From an uncultured Clostridia bacterium (GTDB taxonomy: Bacteria; Bacillota; Clostridia; Oscillospirales; CAG-272): a stretch of DNA of 30,327 nucleotides. Below the pieces are notes generated by a model, which saw only the letters and a program-made list of their open reading frames with translations, was not told the origin of the DNA and did not search any database. The stretch's first letter is position 1; each line of letters begins with the position of its first letter. Positions 24,883 to 30,327 of the stretch are shown here, one piece after another. The translations under genes were made by a program, and so were the position numbers. The stretch spans positions 1 through 30,327 of the forward strand of contig CANQMJ010000008.1 of the NCBI GenBank assembly GCA_947624945.1, written 5' to 3'.

Positions 24883-25371
24883 TCACATTATGTCGCCGCC
24901 GTCCTCCGGTCCCGTGCGGAAGAAAAGTCCCGCCGACCGCGCGATCTCGGCGGCAAGCGCATGCATATGATCGTCGCCGTCGTAAAGCGCGGCGTAGAGG
25001 CAGTCCCACTCGAACGTTATCATCGCGGAGGCGGTGTCCACGGTCACGCCGAGGAATATCACGAGCGAGCCCGAGCGGCTCGCCATTATGTCCTCGACGG
25101 CGAACTCAACGTCGTCGGGCGTCGGCGACTCGCGGTATTCGCCGTAAAGAAGCGTCGAGCGATAATAGCACATGAGCTTCATTAAAGCCTCGGAGAACCG
25201 CTCCGCGAGCCTATACTCGTCGAAATTATTGAGCATGTGTGACTCAAACCTCGCATATTCGTCCTTGCGCTCGTTCGGTACGCGCTCGGGCAGCACGCTC
25301 ATGATATGACACTCACCAGACAAAAGCTCGTCCATCACGTCGAGCGCGCGTTTGTCGTCCATTATCGCCAT
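24883..25371 (-). CDS. hypothetical soluble protein, unknown function
   Basis: 162 residues, acidic overall, no signal peptide or membrane helix. The N-terminal two thirds look helical (ARFESHMLNNFDEYRLAERFSEALMKLMCYY), followed by strand-like segments (SGSLVIFLGVTVDTASAMITFEW) and a short helical end. I do not recognise a family and see no catalytic motif. The ATG at 25371 lies one base after the wecB stop (TAA C ATG) with GAGGT from the wecB end as ribosome site, so it is almost certainly co-translated with wecB. An alternative start is the ATG three codons later. Coupling to wecB hints at a role linked to surface sugar synthesis, but nothing in the sequence shows one. Confidence 0.7.
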   Translation of the reverse strand: MAIMDDKRALDVMDELLSGECHIMSVLPERVPNERKDEYARFESHMLNNFDEYRLAERFSEALMKLMCYYRSTLLYGEYRESPTPDDVEFAVEDIMASRSGSLVIFLGVTVDTASAMITFEWDCLYAALYDGDDHMHALAAEIARSAGLFFRTGPEDGGDIM

Positions 25372-25372
25372 G

Positions 25373-26485
25373 TTATTTTACCTCGATGCCGAAATATTTC
25401 TCGATAGCGTCCGCTATGCGCTCGGACGCGTGACCGTCGCCGTAGGGATTTTTCGCCGACGCCATTCTGTCGTGCAGCGCTTTGTCGTCGAGTATCGACG
25501 ACGCGGCGGCGACTATACCGTCAGTGTTTATACCCGCCATAGCGACGCCGCCCGCCTCGACTGCTTCGGGACGCTCCGTCTCGGTGCGCAAAACGAGCAC
25601 GGGCGCGCCGAGCGACGGCGCTTCCTCCTGTATGCCGCCCGAATCGGTCAGGACGAGATACGAGCGCGCGATAAGATTGTGCATCGCCGTCGCCGGCAGC
25701 GGGTCGGTGAGGATTATGCGCTCGCGGTCTGACAAAAGCGGCATCACGGTGCCGCGCACGGCGGGCGACATATGTACGGGATAAACTATCGTCACGTCCG
25801 GGTATCGGCGCGTCAGCTCTATCGCGGCGCGGCATATGTTTTCGATGCCGACGCCCTGATTTTCACGTCTGTGCGCGGTCAGCGTGATGATGCGTCCGCG
25901 CGTGAAGTCGAGGCGCGACAGCGCGGGATCGGTGAACGCGTATCCGTCCTTTACCGTGTACGCGAACGCGTCGAGCACGGTGTTGCCGGTCAAGTATATG
26001 TTCTCGCCGCGCACACCCTCGGCGAGCAGGTTTTGCCTGTTTTTCTCCGTCGGCGCGAAGTGCAGATCCGCTATGCGGGACGTCAGCGTGCGGTTCATCT
26101 CCTCCGGGAACGGCGAATATTTGTCGCCGGTGCGGAGCCCTGCCTCGACATGACCGACGCGGATGTGCCGGTGAAACGATGACAGTGCGGCGGCGACGCT
26201 CGTCGTCGTGTCGCCGTGGACGAGGACCATGTCCGGCGACGTCTCCGCAAGGACGCGGTCGAAACCGGTCAGCACTGCGGCGAATATGTCCGTCGGCGAC
26301 TGCCCCGTCTTCATTATGTCAAGATCGTAGTCGGCGGATACGCCGAATTCGCTCATCACGGAGTCGAGCATCTGCCTGTGCTGTCCCGTCAGCGTCACGA
26401 GAGTGGTTATACCGTCTCGCCGCTCGAGCTCGCACACGAGCGGGATCATCTTTATCGCCTCGGGACGCGTGCCGAACACGCACAT
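25373..26485 (-). CDS. wecB: UDP-N-acetylglucosamine 2-epimerase (non-hydrolysing)
   Basis: Interconverts UDP-GlcNAc and UDP-ManNAc, a precursor of teichoic-acid linkage units, capsule and other surface polymers. About 370 residues. Family landmarks: CVFGTRPEAIKM at the N-terminus, VLVHGDTTTSVAAAL, VGHVEAGLRTGDKYSPFPEEMNR, LTAHRREN and LVLTDSGGIQEEAPSLG. The ATG at 26485 sits directly at VFGTRPE and has no ribosome site. Family members usually have five to seven residues more, and the frame upstream codes for DKIKI and begins at ATA 26503, placed after AGGTGA, with a TGA stop shortly before. So the true start may be a rare AUA codon, or a base is wrong there. The gene follows mrnC by 24 bases and is followed by the small unknown gene. 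Confidence 0.94.
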   Translation of the reverse strand: MCVFGTRPEAIKMIPLVCELERRDGITTLVTLTGQHRQMLDSVMSEFGVSADYDLDIMKTGQSPTDIFAAVLTGFDRVLAETSPDMVLVHGDTTTSVAAALSSFHRHIRVGHVEAGLRTGDKYSPFPEEMNRTLTSRIADLHFAPTEKNRQNLLAEGVRGENIYLTGNTVLDAFAYTVKDGYAFTDPALSRLDFTRGRIITLTAHRRENQGVGIENICRAAIELTRRYPDVTIVYPVHMSPAVRGTVMPLLSDRERIILTDPLPATAMHNLIARSYLVLTDSGGIQEEAPSLGAPVLVLRTETERPEAVEAGGVAMAGINTDGIVAAASSILDDKALHDRMASAKNPYGDGHASERIADAIEKYFGIEVK

Positions 26486-26509
26486 TATTTTGATTTTATC
26501 TATGCTGCA

Positions 26510-26920
26510 TCACCTCGCAGTCCCGCATCCGTGGCGGCGCTTCACATCGGATATGGTGTCCGCGAACGCGGTCGACAAAAGCTCGTCTATGCGGGACGTA
26601 AACCCCTCGACGTAGAGCGCGCCGACGAGAGCTTCGAGCCCGGTCGCGCGGTGATAGTCGGCGGGAGCGGCGCTTTTCGGCGGCGTCACATGCGAGTTTC
26701 GTCCACGCCTGTATGCGTCAGATTCATCGTCCGTGAGAAGCGGCTCTATGCGCAAAAGCGCTTCGCTCTGCGAATGCGCCGTCACGAACAGGAGCGACTC
26801 CGTGTTGCACGCGGACGATGTGCCGACGCCGCATGAAAGGAGCGTTTTGCGCACCCATAGCTCGAACGCGGCGTCGCCGAGATAGGCGAGACACGCGGCG
26901 CTGTATTCGGTGCCGAGCAT
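26510..26920 (-). CDS. mrnC: Mini-ribonuclease III
   Basis: 136 residues from ATG 26920. Mini-III is a dimeric RNase III catalytic domain without the double-stranded RNA-binding domain; in Firmicutes it matures 23S rRNA. The signature is AYLGDAAFELWVR, with the catalytic acidic pair, then RGRNSHVTPPKSAAPADYHRATGLEALVGALYVEG, where the second acidic residue is in EALVGAL. The ATG at 26920 has AAAGGCGG ten bases upstream; an in-frame GTG at 26941 would lie ahead of that site and is rejected. In many Firmicutes this gene is beside cysS; here it heads a unit with wecB, whose ribosome site overlaps the mrnC stop (AGGTGA). Confidence 0.93.
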   Translation of the reverse strand: MLGTEYSAACLAYLGDAAFELWVRKTLLSCGVGTSSACNTESLLFVTAHSQSEALLRIEPLLTDDESDAYRRGRNSHVTPPKSAAPADYHRATGLEALVGALYVEGFTSRIDELLSTAFADTISDVKRRHGCGTAR

Positions 26921-26957
26921 ATGATAACTACCGCCTTTCACCTGTTGTCTACACTGT

Positions 26958-26968
26958 ATTGTAGCATA
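26958..26968 (-). promoter_or_regulatory. extended -10 promoter of mrnC
   Basis: Minus strand TATGCTACAAT: an extended -10 (TG-n) and TACAAT at 26963-26958. No good -35 box at 17 bases. The mrnC ATG is about 38 bases downstream. Confidence 0.5.
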
Positions 26969-27032
26969 AAAGAACGGATAAATCTACCTGTAAACGCAAA
27001 AAATTGCAGGGCGAAAACATTATGCGTAAAAA

Positions 27033-27061
27033 TTGACTTTTCCGCTCTGTTGTGGTAGAAT
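27033..27061 (+). promoter_or_regulatory. sigma-A promoter of the four-helix membrane protein gene
   Basis: TTGACT (27033-27038), 17-base spacer, TAGAAT (27056-27061). It is divergent from the mrnC promoter and 41 bases before the predicted start codon. Confidence 0.7.
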
Positions 27062-27102
27062 CGTGTCACAGTATGCATGACGACGGGAGGGGAAGCGCGC
27101 AT

Positions 27103-27513
27103 ATGAAACGGCAGCATCTGAAAATCGCGCTGCGGACAGCGGCGGGCGTTTTGCTCGGCGCGGGTGCATGTTATTTTCTGCTTCTGTGTCTTGCAGATAT
27201 GTCGGGCGAGCGGACGTTCCGCGTCACGTCCGAGTATACGGGATATTTCCTCTGCCCGTACTCGGCGCTGACGTTCGCGACATCCCTCGTTGCCGCGATA
27301 AAGAAAAAAGCCGGCGGCGCGCTTTTGGCCGCGCTGCCGCATGCGGTCTTGATAATGTCGCTGCTCGTCGAGACGATGACGGTAACGAACTTTTTCAATC
27401 ACGCGATGGAGCTGTTGACGAGTCCTCTGTCAAAGTGCGTCATAATAATATACGCGGTGCTGTCGCTCGAGCTTGCGGTCACGGTAGCGTTCGGTGACGG
27501 CAAAAAGGATTAA
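27103..27513 (+). CDS. integral membrane protein with four predicted helices, unknown function
   Basis: 136 residues. Four hydrophobic segments are visible: about 8-30 (TAAGVLLGAGACYFLLLCLA), 46-65 (YFLCPYSALTFATSLVAAI), 72-90 (LLAALPHAVLIMSLLVETM) and 108-130 (VIIIYAVLSLELAVTVAF). A KKK between helices 2 and 3 and basic residues at both termini suggest both ends are cytoplasmic. The start at ATG 27103 is preceded by GGGAGGGGAAG; an earlier in-frame start at 27052 would lie inside the promoter. I do not recognise the family. It is monocistronic by spacing: a divergent gene lies upstream, and a repeat-rich spacer plus a separate promoter separate it from rimM. Confidence 0.7.
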   Translation: MKRQHLKIALRTAAGVLLGAGACYFLLLCLADMSGERTFRVTSEYTGYFLCPYSALTFATSLVAAIKKKAGGALLAALPHAVLIMSLLVETMTVTNFFNHAMELLTSPLSKCVIIIYAVLSLELAVTVAFGDGKKD

Positions 27514-27528
27514 AAAGGTCCCTGCAAA

Positions 27529-27559
27529 AGAGGGGTCAGGGAGAGAGAGAAAACTTTCC
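27529..27559 (+). repeat. purine-rich repeat, copy 1
   Basis: 31 bases beginning AGAGGGGTCAGGGAGAGAG and ending AAAACTTTCC. It matches copy 2 (27635-27665) at 29 of 31 positions by direct comparison. It lies 16 bases after the stop of the membrane protein gene. Confidence 0.8.
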
Positions 27560-27634
27560 GTTCACGACGGGAAACTCTTTGACGTGCTCCGTGTCCTTCC
27601 GATCAGCGATAAGTCAGTAAAAGGTTTGAAAGAG

Positions 27635-27665
27635 AGAGGGGTCAAGGGGAGAGAGAAAACTTTCC
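27635..27665 (+). repeat. purine-rich repeat, copy 2
   Basis: 31 bases, direct repeat of copy 1 (29 of 31 identical). Unlike copy 1, its last part also forms the left arm of a long perfect inverted repeat (27643-27689). Confidence 0.8.
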
Positions 27666-27689
27666 TTAAAAGTTTTCTCTCTCCCCTTG
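27643..27689. repeat. 21-bp perfect inverted repeat (long hairpin) upstream of rimM
   Basis: Left arm 27643-27663 and right arm 27669-27689 are perfect complements around the loop CCTTA. The arms carry GGGGAGAGAGAAAAC and GTTTTCTCTCTCCCC. It may act as a terminator for the upstream gene, but the following bases (TTGTTGTAATT) make a poor T tract. The right arm ends directly at the -35 box of the rimM promoter. Confidence 0.8.
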
Positions 27690-27718
27690 TTGTAATTCAA
27701 GTTAATATATGCTAAAAT
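27690..27718 (+). promoter_or_regulatory. promoter of rimM-trmD
   Basis: TTGTAA (27690-27695), 17-base spacer ending in TGC (extended -10 element), TAAAAT (27713-27718). Transcription would begin near 27725, leaving a leader of only about 12 bases before ATG 27738. Confidence 0.6.
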
Positions 27719-27737
27719 ATATATAATGGGGTGCGAT

Positions 27738-28250
27738 ATGGAAAAATCACGGTATTTGCGGTGCGGGGAGATAATAAACACACACGGCGTGCGCGGGGTC
27801 GTGAGAGCGCGCAGCGAGTGCGACTCGCCCGATGTGCTCGCCTCGCTCACACATATATATGTTAAAAATAAAGACGCGTACGCGCAGTACGCGGTAGCGC
27901 ATGCGTCGCTGCAAAAGGGGTTCGTGCTTCTGACGCTCGACGGCGTCGGCACGCTCGAGGCAGCTGTCGCCTTAAAGAGCACCGTCATCTACGCGGAGAG
28001 AGAGGAGCTCGAACAGTTCATGGAGCCCGGCGACCGCTTCATCGCCGACCTTATCGGACTTCCGCTCATACACGCCGATACGGGCGAACAGCTCGGCAAG
28101 CTGCGCGACATTTACAACGCGGGCGCGTCCGACATCTACGTCGTCGATACGCCGCAGGGCGAGCGCATGATGCCCGCCGTCGCCGAGTTCGTGACCGAGA
28201 TCACGGACGACGAGATCAGAGTTCGCCCCATTGAAGGGATGCTTGACTGA
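27738..28250 (+). CDS. rimM: 16S rRNA processing protein RimM
   Basis: 170 residues. RimM binds ribosomal protein S19 and helps mature the head of the 30S subunit. The N-terminal RimM barrel starts with YLRCGEIINTHGVRGVVRA, the family hallmark; the C-terminal PRC barrel contains FIADLIGLPLIHADTGEQLG then LRDIYNAGASDIYVVDTP. The start chosen is ATG 27738, with GGGGTG five bases before it. ATG 27726 is in frame too, adds only MGCD, and would nearly coincide with the predicted transcription start. trmD follows three bases after the stop, the standard rimM-trmD order; rpsP is not immediately upstream here. Confidence 0.94.
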   Translation: MEKSRYLRCGEIINTHGVRGVVRARSECDSPDVLASLTHIYVKNKDAYAQYAVAHASLQKGFVLLTLDGVGTLEAAVALKSTVIYAEREELEQFMEPGDRFIADLIGLPLIHADTGEQLGKLRDIYNAGASDIYVVDTPQGERMMPAVAEFVTEITDDEIRVRPIEGMLD

Positions 28251-28253
28251 ACA

Positions 28254-28952
28254 ATGAGATTTGACATAATGACGCTGTTCCCCGACATGGTAAAAACGGT
28301 GCTTGGCGAAAGCATAATAGGACGCGCGCAGTCGTCGGGACTGCTCGAGGTCAACGTATACAACATCCGCGACTATACGCTCGACAAGCACCGCCGCGTC
28401 GACGATACGCCGTACGGCGGCGGCATGGGTATGCTCATGACGGCGCAGCCCGTCTGCGACTGCCACGACGCAGTAATGGCGTCGATGCCGGAGGGTGCGA
28501 GCGTCAGAACGCTCTATATGTCGCCGAAGGGCGAGCTTTTCACCGAAAAAAAGGCGCGCGAGCTGTTAAAATACGACGCTGTCGTCATTTTGTGCGGTCA
28601 CTACGAGGGAATTGACCAGCGCGCCCTCGACATCGTCGCGGACGAGTATATATCAGTCGGCGACTACGTTTTGACGGGCGGCGAGCTGCCGGCGTGCATG
28701 ATAGTGGACGCCGTGGGCAGACTCGTAGACGGCGTGCTGTCGGCGCCCGAATGTTACGAGTCCGAGAGCCTGTTTGACGGCCTGCTCGAATACCCGCAGT
28801 ACACGAAGCCGCGCGTATTCCGCGGACGCGAGGTCCCGGAGGTGCTTCTGTCGGGGCACCACAAAAACATCGACGACTGGCGGCGCGCCGAGTCTCTGCG
28901 CACGACGCGGGAGCGGCGTCCCGATCTGATAAAGGACGCGGACGAAAAATAA
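28254..28952 (+). CDS. trmD: tRNA (guanine-37-N1)-methyltransferase
   Basis: 232 residues. TrmD methylates G37 next to the anticodon with S-adenosylmethionine and thereby prevents +1 frameshifting. The SPOUT trefoil-knot segments are all present: RFDIMTLFPDM, DDTPYGGGMGM, LCGHYEGIDQR and GDYVLTGGELPACMIVDAVGR. The C-terminal tRNA-binding part includes YTKPRVFRGREVPEVLLSGHH. The ATG at 28254 follows the rimM stop by three bases, with GAAGGGATG at the rimM end as ribosome site. In many genomes rplS is next; here a membrane protein gene follows instead after 54 bases. Confidence 0.97.
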   Translation: MRFDIMTLFPDMVKTVLGESIIGRAQSSGLLEVNVYNIRDYTLDKHRRVDDTPYGGGMGMLMTAQPVCDCHDAVMASMPEGASVRTLYMSPKGELFTEKKARELLKYDAVVILCGHYEGIDQRALDIVADEYISVGDYVLTGGELPACMIVDAVGRLVDGVLSAPECYESESLFDGLLEYPQYTKPRVFRGREVPEVLLSGHHKNIDDWRRAESLRTTRERRPDLIKDADEK

Positions 28953-29006
28953 ACAAAAAGTAAAAACTTATAAAAGAAGTTTACACCGAAAAAAGGAGGG
29001 GAGCGC

Positions 29007-30327
29007 ATGAAATCAAAAGACCGTGCCGCAAATAGTTTGTCCGACGGCTTTTTCGGGCGCTTTTTCACCTCCTATGATAAGATCGAGGACAGCTTCGACG
29101 GCGGATTTTTAGCCGAAGAATTCTCCGAGGTGCGGACGTCGAGGGCAGCGTCGGGAGTGCGGCGTGCGGTCGCGAGGTCGATGGAGAACAGCGCGATACT
29201 CGGCGCGTTCCGCTCGTTGATATCGTCGCTGCCGTGGCTGACGGTGCGGACTTACGGCGTGTTCCTTTTGTCGTTCGGACTGTACGCGGCGATAGTGTTC
29301 GCGATAAAGGCTGTCGCGACGACGATAACGGCGGACCTCGACGACCTCGTTACGGGCGTGCTCGCTGCCGTCGTGTCGATGCCGCTTGTGGCGTCGGGAA
29401 AACCGCTTGCGACAGCGGTATGCAGCAGCCGCGCCGCGTCGTATATAGCGTTCGATATGCTCGGATTTGAGCGTCAGGACGCGTCGGTCGAAAGGCGCGC
29501 GCGCCAAAGACTCGATATGGCGTTTCTGTTCGGCATGATATCGGGACTGTTCACGTTCTATTTTCCGGCGGGGGCAGTCATAGGCTTCATCGTGACCGTC
29601 GTCGTGATGCTGACCGTGATGTCGAGACCCGAAACGGGCGTGATACTGATATTCGCACTTTTCCCGTTCTTATCCGACGCGGCGATAGGGGCGCTCATAC
29701 TCGCGACGTCGTTTTCATATCTCGTCAAGCTCATGTGCGGCAGACGGACGCTGCGCCTCGGCGCCGCCGAAACGCTGACGCTCGTGTTCTTTATACTTCT
29801 CGCTTTCGGACAGCTCGTGCATTACGGCGCAGGCGCCGGTTACGTCGTGAACGTAAGGCGAATCGTATATATGTTCATATATTTTCCCGTCGTATGCCTG
29901 TTCGGCAGCGACTCGTGGCGGCCTAAGCTGATACGCGCGCTTCTGTTCGGCGGCTCCGCGCTCGCGGTCATAAGCATAGCGTCGCCGCTCGCCGGCAATA
30001 TATCGTCACTGTCATCGACGGCATCGTCGACGGTTATAGCCGACATGGCGTCATGGTGCGCGCAGATGTTCGACTACGCCGCCGTGTCGTCGTACTACCT
30101 CGCGATGATAATACCCGTCATGATCGCGTACGTGCTGCGGCGCGGCAGGGGCGGCGGACGGTTCAACATGATCGTTTTCTCCGCGCTCGTCATAACGGCG
30201 TCCGTCATGACGATGTCGCGCGGACTGTGGATGGGAGTGCTCGTCGGCGTCGCGGTGATGCTCATAACGGTCGACGCAAGATTCGTCGTGCTGCCGCTCG
30301 CGGCTACGGTGCTCGCGCCGCTCGCGG
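29007..30327 (+). CDS. O-antigen ligase-like polytopic membrane protein (3' end outside window)
   Basis: Open for 440 codons to the window end with no stop. ATG 29007 has AAAAGGAGGGG just upstream. A soluble N-terminal part of about 70 residues (MKSKDRAANSLSDGFFGRFF) precedes many membrane helices. Two long hydrophobic blocks (TYGVFLLSFGLYAAIVFAI and MAFLFGMISGLFTFYF) are followed by clusters near 29580-29720, 29750-29900 and 30090-30327. The stretch VMTMSRGLWMGVLVGVAVML resembles the conserved S-R-G-x-W-x-G segment of the Wzy_C/WaaL ligase family, which joins or polymerises surface polysaccharides; several family-defining loops lie outside the window. It may be co-transcribed with trmD, as no terminator is seen in the 54-base gap. 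A generic polysaccharide polymerase is the alternative. Confidence 0.78.
   Translation, partial: MKSKDRAANSLSDGFFGRFFTSYDKIEDSFDGGFLAEEFSEVRTSRAASGVRRAVARSMENSAILGAFRSLISSLPWLTVRTYGVFLLSFGLYAAIVFAIKAVATTITADLDDLVTGVLAAVVSMPLVASGKPLATAVCSSRAASYIAFDMLGFERQDASVERRARQRLDMAFLFGMISGLFTFYFPAGAVIGFIVTVVVMLTVMSRPETGVILIFALFPFLSDAAIGALILATSFSYLVKLMCGRRTLRLGAAETLTLVFFILLAFGQLVHYGAGAGYVVNVRRIVYMFIYFPVVCLFGSDSWRPKLIRALLFGGSALAVISIASPLAGNISSLSSTASSTVIADMASWCAQMFDYAAVSSYYLAMIIPVMIAYVLRRGRGGGRFNMIVFSALVITASVMTMSRGLWMGVLVGVAVMLITVDARFVVLPLAATVLAPLA

Overview
The window reads as a chromosomal segment of a GC-rich member of the Firmicutes, probably an uncultured gut-type Clostridia. The reasons are the AddA/AddB pair, a T-box leader in front of valS, Mini-ribonuclease III, many sigma-A promoters with 17-base spacers, strong AGGAGG-type ribosome sites, occasional TTG/GTG starts, and a GH112 phosphorylase of the kind used on mucin and milk glycans. 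Nothing in the window fixes the genus.

Layout. 1-3.4 kb (+): the 3' end of a DinG/Rad3-type helicase, asnS, and a class Ic aspartate aminotransferase that starts with TTG. 3.4-14.2 kb (-): one tightly packed transcription unit read GH112 phosphorylase > QueG > inositol monophosphatase > AddB > AddA. The first four genes abut or overlap by 0-4 bases; AddA follows a 96-base spacer with a strong hairpin. 14.3-15.2 kb: a DUF6514-like gene (-), an AT-rich intergenic stretch and a small membrane protein (+). 15.2-18.2 kb (-): valS with its T-box leader. 18.2-22.8 kb (+): an envelope cluster of a membrane-anchored phosphodiester glycosidase, a membrane-anchored protein of unknown function, and a CapA-family protein whose start lies one frame away from its body. 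22.7-24.3 kb (+): an AT-richer two-gene insert encoding a BglII/BstYI-like restriction endonuclease and an MT-A70 adenine methylase. 24.3-26.95 kb (-): mrnC, wecB, a small unknown gene and mscL. 27.0-30.3 kb (+): a four-helix membrane protein, a repeat-rich spacer, rimM-trmD, and an O-antigen-ligase-like membrane protein cut by the window end.

How the genes work together. AsnS, ValS, QueG, RimM, TrmD and MrnC serve translation and RNA maturation. AddA and AddB form one helicase-nuclease for double-strand break repair. WecB, the glycosidase, the CapA protein and the ligase-like protein point to surface polysaccharide work. The restriction-modification pair looks like a horizontally acquired defence module inserted between capA and mscL. 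The points most worth checking are that module and the near-identical hairpins flanking it, the A6 tract that splits capA, the hairpin that may bridge a distant Shine-Dalgarno site to addA, and a duplicated purine-rich element upstream of rimM.
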